Program-made: the position numbers and the translations under genes
Part shown: piece after piece, positions 39,825 through 47,638 of the stretch
How positions within the stretch are numbered: the stretch's first letter is position 1
Layout of the letters: each line of letters opens with the position of its first letter
Assembly (NCBI RefSeq): GCF_000378445.1
Contig: NZ_KB899713.1
Coordinates: 1 to 52,228 of the forward strand
Direction: 5' to 3'
DNA: 52,228 nt
Source of the DNA: Deinococcus aquatilis DSM 23025
GTDB taxonomy: Bacteria > Deinococcota > Deinococci > Deinococcales > Deinococcaceae
Notes under the pieces: model-generated
Database searches by the model: none
The model's input: only the letters and a program-made list of their open reading frames with translations
Told to the model about the DNA's origin: nothing

Positions 39825-41546
39825 ATGTCTATTCGCGCCACCCGTTTGATGCTGCTGTCCACCGTCGCCCTCGCCTTGGGAGCCTGCAGCCAACAGGCCA
39901 CGCCCGCTCCGGCTGCAGGCACCACCGTCAAAGGGCAGTTCATTGAACCCTGCGAGCCCTATCTGGCGGCCCAGAGCGCTCCGTTGCAGGGTCAGCGGTA
40001 CCCCAGTGACCCCTGCGGCGGCCCGGTTGATCCGCCCGAAGATCCGGAGTACATCTCGATGCCCGGCACGCCCGCCCTGGTGCCTTGGGACAGCGCCAAT
40101 ACCACGGCCAGCGCCGTGTCTGCAGGCCGCCTGAGTGCCCAATGGGTGCCCACCAACGCCACCAACCGGGAAGACTACGTTCGTCAGCTGTTTATTCAGG
40201 TAAACAAGAACGTGCTTCCAGACAGTCAGACCAGCGGCTCGCCAGTCGTTGATGGACGTTGCCAGGTCAGCCGCGTCAACGCCGTCACTTCGGTCGACAA
40301 ACTCTTCGCCGAACAGAGTACGGCCTCGACGGTCTTCCCCAGCACCATTTTGCAGGGCCGTTTCCTGTCAGTGTCAGGGAACACGCCCACGCCCATCCAT
40401 GTGCCCAGCAGCCAGCGCGCCCCTGTCCGGTTGGTCGACAGCTACCTCAACACGGCCACCATGCCCACCAGTACCTACACCGACTACGCGCAGGCCCTGC
40501 GGCAGATGCTGGTGCAGGCCAACGCAGACGGCGATTTTCAGCAGTCCAACATCATGTTCGATGTGCGGTCGGCCTCGACCGTAGAAGAAGCGTCGCGCAA
40601 ATTCAACATCGACTTTAAAGCGTTTGGCAGTGACGTCAAAGGCAAGCTGGACAGCACCGCCGTCCGGAGTGAGAACACCGTGTACGCCGTCTTCTATCAG
40701 AGTCTCTACAACATCCGGGTTGATCTATCCGGCAATTACCCGGTCAATGGCCTGTTCAATTCGGCTTTCGGTTTGAGTGAGATCAATACCCTCGGCAATG
40801 TCGGTGAGATCGACAGCACCAACCCGCCTGCCTACGCCACTGGCAGCACCCTGGGCCGGATGCTGATCGTCCGCGTGAGTGCCAATGCCTCGACCACCGA
40901 GCTTGAAGCGTCCGTGAATGCCACGTTCAAGAACGGCTCAGCTGGATCGTCGACGCGGGACAAAGAGATCATGAGCTCGAGCCACATCAGCGTCTACGCG
41001 GCAGGCGGCCCCGCAGAGCCGCAGATCGCTGTCGTTCGCAGCGGCAATTACCAGAATTACTTCGATACCAGCCGCATCGCGATCAGCAGTCTGATGCCGC
41101 TAGCCCACACCATCAATTACTGGGACGACACCTTGATGCGCGTCAACCGAACCTACGACTACGACAGCCGCGAGTGCCAGGCCATTCCCACCAAGAAAAT
41201 TCAGCTGCGCTTCCGCGAGGTCGACAACGACGCCGTGATCGAAGTGAAGTCTTCCGGTACCAACACCTTCAGACGCCTGAATTACAGCGGGAATCCCGGC
41301 ACCATCGACCTCACGCCGGAGCTCTTGGCTGAAGACGCCGAAATCCGGGTGGGTGTCGTGGGCCGGTCGCCGTCGTGGTACGAAACCTTCCGTTGGAAGA
41401 TGCACGTCGACCTTCTGGTGGACGGGGTCGTCAAAGATAATTTTGACCGCAACTGCTATGGCTGCCACTCTGAAGGCAACCTCGCCACCTGGAGCGTCAA
41501 TAAATTTACCGGTGACGTCTTTACGGTCAGCAAATGGAATAACTGA
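39825..41546 (+). CDS. Thiol-activated cytolysin (cholesterol-dependent cytolysin)-family lipoprotein
   Basis: 573 residues from ATG 39825 with AGGAG upstream. A lipoprotein signal peptide ends at LALGACSQQ, Cys21. From about residue 100 the order of segments follows the thiol-activated cytolysin family: YLNTATMPTSTYTDYAQALRQML; a strand-rich SNIMFDVRSASTVEEASRKF then NIDFKAF; VYAVFYQSLYNIRVDL; and ATGSTLGRMLIVRVSANAST, matching the conserved VSNVAYGRTIYVKLETTS region. The C-terminal sandwich keeps INYWDDTL-like strands, but the undecapeptide ECTGLAWEWWR is absent and the late region has NCYGCHSEGN instead. Family knowledge gives a secreted pore-former; whether this one makes pores is unknown. 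Confidence 0.72.
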   Translation: MSIRATRLMLLSTVALALGACSQQATPAPAAGTTVKGQFIEPCEPYLAAQSAPLQGQRYPSDPCGGPVDPPEDPEYISMPGTPALVPWDSANTTASAVSAGRLSAQWVPTNATNREDYVRQLFIQVNKNVLPDSQTSGSPVVDGRCQVSRVNAVTSVDKLFAEQSTASTVFPSTILQGRFLSVSGNTPTPIHVPSSQRAPVRLVDSYLNTATMPTSTYTDYAQALRQMLVQANADGDFQQSNIMFDVRSASTVEEASRKFNIDFKAFGSDVKGKLDSTAVRSENTVYAVFYQSLYNIRVDLSGNYPVNGLFNSAFGLSEINTLGNVGEIDSTNPPAYATGSTLGRMLIVRVSANASTTELEASVNATFKNGSAGSSTRDKEIMSSSHISVYAAGGPAEPQIAVVRSGNYQNYFDTSRIAISSLMPLAHTINYWDDTLMRVNRTYDYDSRECQAIPTKKIQLRFREVDNDAVIEVKSSGTNTFRRLNYSGNPGTIDLTPELLAEDAEIRVGVVGRSPSWYETFRWKMHVDLLVDGVVKDNFDRNCYGCHSEGNLATWSVNKFTGDVFTVSKWNN

Positions 41547-41556
41547 ACGAACCAAG

Positions 41557-41598
41557 AGATGTCCAGCAGAATGAGGGTTCCTCGTCTGCTGGACATCT
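41557..41598 (+). terminator. Intrinsic terminator after the cytolysin-family gene
   Basis: AGATGTCCAGCAGA (41557-41570) pairs perfectly with TCTGCTGGACATCT (41585-41598), a 14-bp stem with a 14-base loop, beginning 11 bases after the stop codon. The downstream T content is low (CCTATTGG), but stem strength and position support a terminator. Confidence 0.8.
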
Positions 41599-41747
41599 CC
41601 TATTGGTGTGGGAAATCAACGTGGAGGGTCTCCGGCCCAGAGGGATTCACAACCTCCAGGCCCTATTTTGCGAAGTTGAAGGTAGACAGGTAGGCTAAGT
41701 GCTCAGGACCCGACAGTTTTAGGGGGGCTTGAAAGCCCGCGTTCTAA

Positions 41748-42854
41748 ACGGCAGAACAGAGCGCGTCTCCTGTTGCCCTCCAGTCTCTTGCACGTTGTTT
41801 CACCGCTCACTTCCCGGAGTACCGGAAAAATCAGGTTGAAGTCCTGGCGCTGATCGTCCTCGCGCTCCTCCAAGCCAAGGATGTGCGTCATGCTGAACTC
41901 GCGGAGCGCTGCCTGAGCAGCGCTCAGACCGCCTCTGTCGTCCGCCGGATCGAGCGGTTCTTCAACCGCCATCCGCTGTGTCCAGCAGACGTTGCGGCCG
42001 TTGTCCTCGCGCTGCTTCCGGATACCCGAAAACGGGAATTCATCATCGACCGCACCAACTGGAAGCTCGGCACAGCCGATGTGAACGCCCTTGTGCTGGC
42101 CGTCCTGTGGCGTGGTACCGCCATCCCCCTCTTCTTTGAGTTGCTGCCCCACGGGGGCAGCAGCGGCACCGAGATCCGCCTGGCCCTCTTGGATGACGTC
42201 CTGTGCCTGCTGTCCTGCCGGGAGATCGCCGTCCTCTCTGCCGACCGGGAATTCATCGGCCAAGCGTGGATCCAGGGTCTGGCACGCGCCGGTATCCCTC
42301 TTTGCGTCCGACTGCGGCAGGACACCTTCATCGACGACGTCCCGGCGAGCGAGTGGTTGCAGGGACTGCAGCCAGAGATGAGAGGCATCCTCGTCGATGG
42401 GGCCGAGGTGTACGGACAGCCCATCAACGTCGTGTTGACGTACACCGACGAGGGAGAGGCGCTGATCATCGCCAGCAACGCTGGCCCCGCCTAGAGCATC
42501 CTGAGCGGGTACCGAAAAAGATTCCGCATCGAGTGCCTCTTCCGAGCCTTGAAGAGCAAGGGGTTCAAGCTCGAGAGTACTGATATGACGCTCCACGATC
42601 ACGTGGAGCGCCTCCTGTGCCTCCTGACCCTAGCCTACGTCTGGTGCGTGCTGGTGGGTATTTTTCAGGCATGCGCCACGAAGGCGCATGGCCGACGGGC
42701 TTGGAGCATCGTCACACTTGGCCTGCGCACCTTGGTGCGAACGTTCGCCCGCAGTCTCGAACACGGCAAGGCAGAGGTTCTCGATCTGATTGGACTCTTG
42801 ACGCCGTCTCAGACGCTCAATTCAGAAAGTGTCTGTATGTCAACAATAAGGTGA
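41748..42854 (+). pseudogene. IS4-family transposase with in-frame amber codon and altered C-terminus
   Basis: The frame is open from 41748 without an obvious ATG; recognisable sequence starts near 41781 (LARCFTAHFPEYRKNQVEVL). DDE residues: Asp in IDRTNWKLG, Asp in LSADREF and Glu in the YREK signature YRKRFRIECLFRALKSKG. A TAG at 42492-42494, where CAG (Gln) would fit SNAGPA-Q-SIL, stops translation before the YREK Glu; the rest of the frame (42495-42854) is open. The IS110 insertion has replaced the natural ending SVGY-stop with SVCMSTIR-stop. Confidence 0.88.
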
Positions 42855-42856
42855 GG

Positions 42857-42997
42857 AGAGAGCGTCGCCCTGAAACTGTCTGCGCTTGTCGCTTGTACCC
42901 GAATTGCGCGTTCTCTTTCTCAACGGCACCACACCGCTGCTCTTCGCTTGATACCAGGCTGCCTCCGGGCCCGATCCAGAACAGACCTGCGCGGGTG
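42857..42997 (+). ncRNA. Putative IS110 bridge RNA
   Basis: Two loops can be drawn in the left end. The target loop is closed by AGAGAGCG (42857-42864) with CGTTCTCT (42909-42916). It holds AAACTGTC (42873-42880), matching the left target AAAGTGTC at 7 of 8, and GTACCCGA (42895-42902), the exact reverse complement of the right target TCGGGTAC (44010-44017). The donor loop is closed by CACCGC (42932-42937) with GCGGGTG (42991-42997). It holds ATACCAGG (42951-42958), identical to the element's right end at 44001-44008, and ACAGA (42981-42985), complementary to TCTGT across the left junction (42832-42836). Order and strand sense fit the published bridge RNA model. The exact 5' and 3' ends are unknown. 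Confidence 0.72.
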
Positions 42998-43030
42998 GGG
43001 GTGAAACGCCGAACTCTGCTGGAGGACGCC

Positions 43031-43975
43031 ATGATTATTCTTGGACTTGATCCCCACCCAACGACCCATACCGCCGTTGCTCTCGATTCGCGTGGAGTGG
43101 TGCTGGACAGCCTCAGCGTCAAGAACGGCGCCGATAGTCTCCACCAGTTGTGGCTGTGGTCCGTGCAGTTCGAAGAGCACTGCTGGGCGATTGAAGGCGC
43201 AGGCAACCGGTATGTGGCTCCCCTGCTGGCCCTGCTCTTCGCCAGGAATCAGTTGGTGTATCACATTCATCCCAGCCTGACCAGTCAGTACCGTGCACGG
43301 CGGGGCAAGAAAAAGAACGACCTGGTCGATGCCGAGAACGTCGCTCGGGTGTTGCTGGCCAATCCAAAACTACCGCCCTATCAGCTCAGCACGCAGCGCA
43401 CCCGGTTGCAGGAATTGTCCCGCACACGGGACAAGCTCGCTCAGCAGCGCAAGGCGAACCAGATGATGCTCGAAGCGCTCCCAGACACCACGACTGCCTC
43501 GCTGAGCACCGCCCTTCAGGCGGTGTTGACCTCTCTCGAAACAGCATTGAAAGAGCTGGAACACGTCATGGCGACCCTGGTCGCTCAGGTCGCCCCCACC
43601 CTGTTGACGTTGCAGGGGATTGGCGTCGTGCTGGCCGGCACGGTGCTCGCCGAAGTCGGTGACATCAAGCGGTTTGAGACTGTCCATCATTTCGCCAGTT
43701 ATTGCGGCGCTGCCCCAGTTGAACGGGGCAGTGGGAAGAACACGCGCTGGTGTGTGAACGTCAGCGGCAATCGGCAACTCAACACAGTGCTCCACCTGAT
43801 GGCCTTGACCCGCCTGCGCTGTGATGAACGGACCAAAACATTCGTGACCAAGAAAGAGCAAGAGGGAAAAACGAAACGAGCGGCACTTCGAGCACTCAAG
43901 ACCCACCTGGCTCGCGAGTTGTACCGAACATTGCAGACCAGCCATGTTGGCGGCCCCATCCCAGCCCCCTCTTAG
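43031..43975 (+). CDS. IS110-family transposase (DEDD recombinase)
   Basis: 314 residues from ATG 43031, with GGAGG six bases before; the frame is open further upstream but that region is the non-coding left end. The RuvC-like DEDD residues are Asp7 (ILGLD), Glu55 (WAIEGAGNRY), Asp97 and Asp100 (KNDLVDAENVARVL). The C-terminal Tnp domain has LLTLQGIGVVLAGTVLAEVG and FASYCGAAPVERGSGKN, where Ser234 is the likely catalytic serine. It should cut and exchange strands at the core dinucleotide, guided by the bridge RNA. The gene appears complete. Confidence 0.92.
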   Translation: MIILGLDPHPTTHTAVALDSRGVVLDSLSVKNGADSLHQLWLWSVQFEEHCWAIEGAGNRYVAPLLALLFARNQLVYHIHPSLTSQYRARRGKKKNDLVDAENVARVLLANPKLPPYQLSTQRTRLQELSRTRDKLAQQRKANQMMLEALPDTTTASLSTALQAVLTSLETALKELEHVMATLVAQVAPTLLTLQGIGVVLAGTVLAEVGDIKRFETVHHFASYCGAAPVERGSGKNTRWCVNVSGNRQLNTVLHLMALTRLRCDERTKTFVTKKEQEGKTKRAALRALKTHLARELYRTLQTSHVGGPIPAPS

Positions 43976-43995
43976 GATCTTTTTCCCTGCCGACT

Positions 43996-44011
43996 TGACA
44001 TACCAGGTTCG
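43996..44011 (+). promoter_or_regulatory. Outward -35 of a circle-junction promoter in IS110
   Basis: A consensus TTGACA at 43996-44001 points out of the right end. When the excised circle joins right to left end, AACAAT (42842-42847) falls 18 bases downstream and could act as the -10. This would switch on the bridge RNA and transposase only in the circular form, as known for other IS110 elements. In the integrated state no -10 is evident at the right distance in the IS4 end. Confidence 0.6.
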
Positions 44012-44294
44012 GGTACTGAGGGCTAAGTGTCAATTCTCGGGGGTGTTCTTCAGGTAGGCAAAAACGAGGTATTCCCAGACCGAACCTGATACACATTCAC
44101 GCAGCGTCTCGTGACTGGATTTCTAGGCGGCGCGGTTGCAGTCTTCCTGAACATCTATGTCACTCAGAGGAACAGGGAGTACAGATGTCAGGGCGGGCTG
44201 GATGGTGGTCATGGAGAAACGGTGGCCGTAAGGGTTGACATCAGTCAGGGCGGGTCAGCCTGGCCCCACCCGGTCAAGGAAACACAGCCCAATT

Positions 44295-44492
44295 TGGGAT
44301 ATCTTTGGGCCGTTTTAAAATATTTGACCGCTGATCAGCCCCTCAGAACCCGCCTATCTCCGTGGGGTACCTTTGGGCCGTTGCTCCTCAAATCTCATCT
44401 CAGACAGTGCCCTGAGGCTTTTTGTCTTTCTTGCTCTGTTTGGGATACTTTTGGGCCGTTTTGGCCCTGTTGTGGGATACCTTTGGGCCGTT
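44295..44492 (+). repeat. rep3 iterons (4 copies; third origin)
   Basis: Copies of TGGGATACCTTTGGGCCGTT lie at 44295-44314 (ATATC variant), 44363-44382 (GGGGTACC), 44441-44460 (TACTTTTGG) and 44473-44492 (exact). Spacing is irregular (68, 78 and 32 bases). They lie upstream of the rep3 gene, not downstream as for rep1 and rep2. The sequence is unrelated to the other iterons. The low number and irregular spacing agree with a decaying origin. Confidence 0.82.
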
Positions 44493-44576
44493 TGACCCCA
44501 AAAACCTGCACCAGCACAGCAAACGTTAATTCCCTTGTGGTTGTTTCTTTTATATTTTAGACAGAAGACAAACATC

Positions 44577-45921
44577 ATGTACCGAAAAACACCCCCTCAA
44601 CCCCCCAACTGCTGACTGAGCGAAATCTTGACCGCTTGGGCTTTTTTTCGGTACAGACTCGCCTTCCTTTGGAAACGTCCTGGGAAAGCCAGTTCCAGGT
44701 GGGGGGGCGATCCGTTCACATGCACGGCGAAGGCACCCGTGGAAGGCATCACGGGGCCGATACAGACCTGATGCTCGGTGTGGAACAGCTGTTCATCGCC
44801 CAGGGATCTCCCGAGGACAACTGGCTTCACACTCCCCCCAATGCGCTGAGTGAAGCTTCACTCATGACCAAGAATGGTCGTGCTTTTCACCGCATGCGGG
44901 AAGGCCTGCTGCGCATCTGGGCCACCGGATTTATTGTCCGGGAGGGCTGGGTGGATCCTTTGGGACGGCCCATCCGCTTCAACGCAGCTTTCCGTTTGTT
45001 TGAAGAGCTGAGGTACTGGGACCGGGAAACAGCAGCGCTGCCCGAACTGTTGCCAGACGCCCGTCTGAGCATCCGGCTCTCGGCGCATCTGGCGTCCAGT
45101 ATCCGGGCGGGCTACACCCATGCCTTACGCCGGGAAGTGCTGAGACACCTTGAACAACCTCATGCCCGGGCGCTCTACCGCTTGGCCGAGGCCCACCGGT
45201 ATGCGGACGGCGGCACGCGCCTGCGGAGCTTGAGTGTGCCGTTGCTGGAGTGGCGGCAAGCCTGCGGTATTCGTGAGGACCGACCCAGCAAGGTGATGCG
45301 GGCTCTGGATGCAGCCCATGAGGAACTGAAAGCCGTCGGTGACCTGACTGACATCACGGTCACGGATCGCGGGCAGGATCAGCATCTGATGTACCTGTTT
45401 CGGCAAGAGTCTGAGCCCGATCCCGCGCTGGTTCAGCTGTTAAGGGAGCAGCGGATCAGTGCGCCGCGAGCGGTGCAGTTGGCCACTGAATATCCACAAC
45501 GGGTAGAGCAGGCCGTTGTCTATGCTGAGCAATTACGCAGGCAAGGAAAGCCTCCCCGAAACCCACCAGGATTTATCGCTGATGTGATCTCAAACCCAGA
45601 CAACTGCCTGAGCAGGTGGGTGAACCAGCCGCCCCGCGCCCGGGTGAGCACATCAAACGGGCACTGGCTCACAGCGAGACGGAGGCTCAGCAGGAACACG
45701 ACGCCCGGCTGACTGCCTAGGTGGCGTTGTCTCCAAGTGGACGGCGGTCAGTCAGACCCTGCGGCGGCGGCTCCAAAAAGTCCCGACCCCCATCGAACGG
45801 ACGACCCTGGAGACACTGTGCCGGAGTAGAAAAGCTGGCCCACGACGCAGCCCGGGGGGCCGCCACACTTACGCTCCAGACGTTTGTCGATGACCTCAAA
45901 CAACAATTGACCGCATCATAA
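44577..45921 (+). pseudogene. Degraded plasmid replication initiator gene (rep3)
   Basis: RepA-type sequence is recognisable throughout (ERNLDRLGFFSVQTRLPLET near the start; ARALYRLAEAHRYADGG; VMRALDAAHEELKAVGD), but in changing frames. The likely ATG at 44577 reads MYRKTPPQPPN and would need one more C in the CCCCCC run at 44601-44606 to enter the main frame; otherwise only TTG 44636 is available. Near 45600 the homology moves to another frame (PRPGEHIKRALAHSETEAQQ), then near 45735 to WTAVSQTLRRRLQKVPTPIE, and after about 45817 to VEKLAHDAARGAATLTLQTF, ending at TAA 45919-45921. With at least three C-terminal shifts, loss of function is likely. Confidence 0.82.
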
Positions 45922-46290
45922 TTCCAAATTTTCTGCTGGTAGATCAAATGGTTGGTGGTGGGGGAAGTTGAGTCCCTCAAGCGTGACCAGGACCGCTGTC
46001 AAGGGCTTCCAGTGCTGATTGAGCCACCTGAATGCTGAAGGAAGTGTGCCACATGATCAGAGGGGAAATCCCTGCCAATCAGCAGACACCCACCTGAATT
46101 TGCCAGTATTGAGGCCCGTAGAACCATGGGCCTACAACGGGTGCCTGATACTTGCGCCGCGTTGCGTTGGAGCGTCCAGCCACACCCATCTGCAGAGCAT
46201 TCAATACGGAGGGAACGTCTAAAGGGACGACCGGGACGAAACTGCCCCGCCCGATCGGAGAAAACGGCCCCTCATTTAGACTGAAGGCAC
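45922..46290. other. Intergenic stretch after rep3
   Basis: About 370 bases with no recognisable gene or repeat. TAGACT at 46277-46282, eight bases before the GTG of the WYL regulator, may be its -10, giving a nearly leaderless mRNA. Confidence 0.5.
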
Positions 46291-47205
46291 GTGAACCGTA
46301 CTGACCGTCTGCTCGCTATCGTCCTCGAACTGCAAGGACGGGGCCGCGTGCGTGCCGAAGACCTCGCGCGGCAACTTGAAGTCTCTAAGCGAACCATCTA
46401 CCGGGACGTACTCGCTCTGAACGAAGCTGGGGTTCCCATCATCAGTGCCCCTGGGCAGGGCTACACCCTGATGTCCGGGTACTTCCTGCCGCCGCTTCAC
46501 TTCAGTGTCGAGGAAGCCGTCATGCTTCTCCTGGGCAGCGACGTTGTCGCGCAGGCTTTCGAGGCTGGCCCCGCAGGGAGCGCCGCACGCAAGCTCAGGG
46601 CTGTACTCAGCGAGGATGTACGGGGTGAGGTACAGTTCCTCTACGACAGCCTCCGCCTGGTGCAGCGAGAGCCGGAAGAACTGCACGGCAAGGTCAGGAT
46701 GCTTCGTCAGACGATCGCCGAGCGACGAACCGTCGAGTTCATTTATCACAAGCCCCACGCCGAGCAGGAGATCCGGCAGGCCGATCCGCATGGGCTCTTC
46801 CGCCTCAACCTGGTCTGGCTGCTTGCTGCCTTCGATCATGCACGGGTGGAGTTCCGCACTTTCCGTCTTGACCGGATTGAGGATCTGAAGGTTTTGCCCG
46901 GGCAGTTCAGGCGGCAACCACACTTCAAACTTGAGCGTGACGAGACGCGTGAGGGACGCGAGCTGACCATTCAGGCCTTCTTCGACCCGGAAGTGAGGCG
47001 CGAGGTGAGGCACAACCTGTCGTACTACGTGACGCAGACGCAGGACACCCCAGATGGACTCCTGGTGACGCTGCGGGTGCGTGCCGCTGAGGAGGTATTG
47101 CCCTGGCTGCTGTCCTGGGGGAGCAGGGTACGGGTGCTCGAACCTGCTTCTGTGCAAGCCCAGCTGATCAGGGCCGCCCAAGACATCCTGCGAAAGTACG
47201 CCTGA
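46291..47205 (+). CDS. WYL-domain transcriptional regulator (DeoR-type HTH)
   Basis: 304 residues from GTG 46291. An N-terminal helix-turn-helix (1-60: RTDRLLAIVLELQGRGRV, LARQLEVSKRTIYRDVLAL) is followed by a WYL domain (about 145-225: VEFIYHK, DPHGLFRLNLVWLLAAFDH, FRTFRLDRIEDL) and a C-terminal WCX-like region. WYL regulators often bind nucleic acid or nucleotide ligands and respond to DNA damage or defence states. The linked DNA glycosylase makes a repair-related role plausible, but this is inference. No ribosome site is seen. Confidence 0.88.
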   Translation: MNRTDRLLAIVLELQGRGRVRAEDLARQLEVSKRTIYRDVLALNEAGVPIISAPGQGYTLMSGYFLPPLHFSVEEAVMLLLGSDVVAQAFEAGPAGSAARKLRAVLSEDVRGEVQFLYDSLRLVQREPEELHGKVRMLRQTIAERRTVEFIYHKPHAEQEIRQADPHGLFRLNLVWLLAAFDHARVEFRTFRLDRIEDLKVLPGQFRRQPHFKLERDETREGRELTIQAFFDPEVRREVRHNLSYYVTQTQDTPDGLLVTLRVRAAEEVLPWLLSWGSRVRVLEPASVQAQLIRAAQDILRKYA

Positions 47206-47263
47206 ACGCTACTGACAGGACGGTGTCACTCGCCCCCGCCAAACTGAAGGCGGAGGTCAACAG

Positions 47264-47638
47264 ATGCAGACTCGTTTGGATTTCATGTCAGTACAGGTGC
47301 GCGATCTCAGCGCTTCGCAGGAGTTTTATACCCAGGTGGTCGGCTTTGAAGCAGTTGACCACTCTCCTCCGGGCGCGGTGGTGTTTAGAAACCAGCAGGA
47401 CGCAATCTTCGCCATTCGTCTGCCCTTGCCTGAGACAGACATCAGCAAAGACTTGGGGCTGGGTGTGGCGCTCTGGTTTGCCGTGGATGATGCCGATGTG
47501 CAGCACGCCCGCATCGTCTCGGCGGGTAGACAGGTCGTCTCGCCCCCGCAGCTTGGCCCCTTCGGACGAATGTTCGTGGTGCGCGACCCAGACGGCTACC
47601 AGCTCACCTTCCATCAGGGAGGAGGGAAAAGAACGTGA
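47264..47638 (+). CDS. VOC-family (glyoxalase-fold) protein
   Basis: 124 residues from ATG 47264 with GGAGGTC upstream. The beta-alpha-beta3 repeats of the vicinal oxygen chelate fold are visible: LDFMSVQVRDLSASQEFYTQVVGF at the start and FGRMFVVRDPDGYQLTFHQ at the end. Such proteins are lyases, dioxygenases or antibiotic-binding proteins; the residues do not decide. It follows the WYL gene by 58 bases and overlaps the glycosylase gene by 4 (GTGA), so the three are probably one operon. Confidence 0.85.
   Translation: MQTRLDFMSVQVRDLSASQEFYTQVVGFEAVDHSPPGAVVFRNQQDAIFAIRLPLPETDISKDLGLGVALWFAVDDADVQHARIVSAGRQVVSPPQLGPFGRMFVVRDPDGYQLTFHQGGGKRT

Larger units (their letters stand above)
42834..44011 (+). 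mobile_element. IS110-family insertion sequence inside the IS4 right terminal repeat
   Basis: About 1178 bp inserted between AAAGTGTC and GGGTACTGAG of the IS4 end. The dinucleotide TC appears at both junctions (42832-42833 and 44010-44011) and is the likely core. Subterminal inverted repeats TATGTCAA (42837-42844) and TTGACATA (43995-44002) are present. The non-coding left end is long (197 bases) and the right end short (about 36 bases), as in the IS110 subgroup that encodes its bridge RNA upstream of the transposase. The transposase is intact, so the element may still be active. Confidence 0.85.
41702..44021 (+). mobile_element. IS4-type insertion sequence interrupted by an IS110-family element
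   Basis: The left terminal repeat CTCAGGACCCGACAGTTT (41702-41719) is the inverse of the right repeat, which is split: AAAGTGTC at 42826-42833 and GGGTACTGAG at 44012-44021. Rejoined, the repeats match at 16 of 18 positions. Without the inner element the IS is about 1142 bp, normal for this family. It is flanked by a 9-bp duplication. Its transposase has an amber stop and its right end is broken, so it should be immobile on its own. A second copy begins at 52001. Confidence 0.9.
41693..44030. repeat. 9-bp target site duplication flanking the IS4-type element
   Basis: GGCTAAGTG lies directly outside both ends of the composite insertion, at 41693-41701 and 44022-44030. IS4-family transposition commonly makes duplications of about this length. 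It proves that the IS4 element and the IS110 element inside it now form one unit at this site, and that the IS4 ends are correctly placed. Confidence 0.9.

Noticed and set aside
41703..42602. A 299-codon open frame on the minus strand across the IS4 element.
   Set aside because: The plus strand encodes the recognisable transposase; the antisense frame has no family resemblance.
42617..43030. N-terminal extension of the IS110 transposase from a start at 42617.
   Set aside because: It runs through the IS4 transposase gene and the IS110 left end. ATG 43031 has a ribosome site and gives the normal DEDD spacing.
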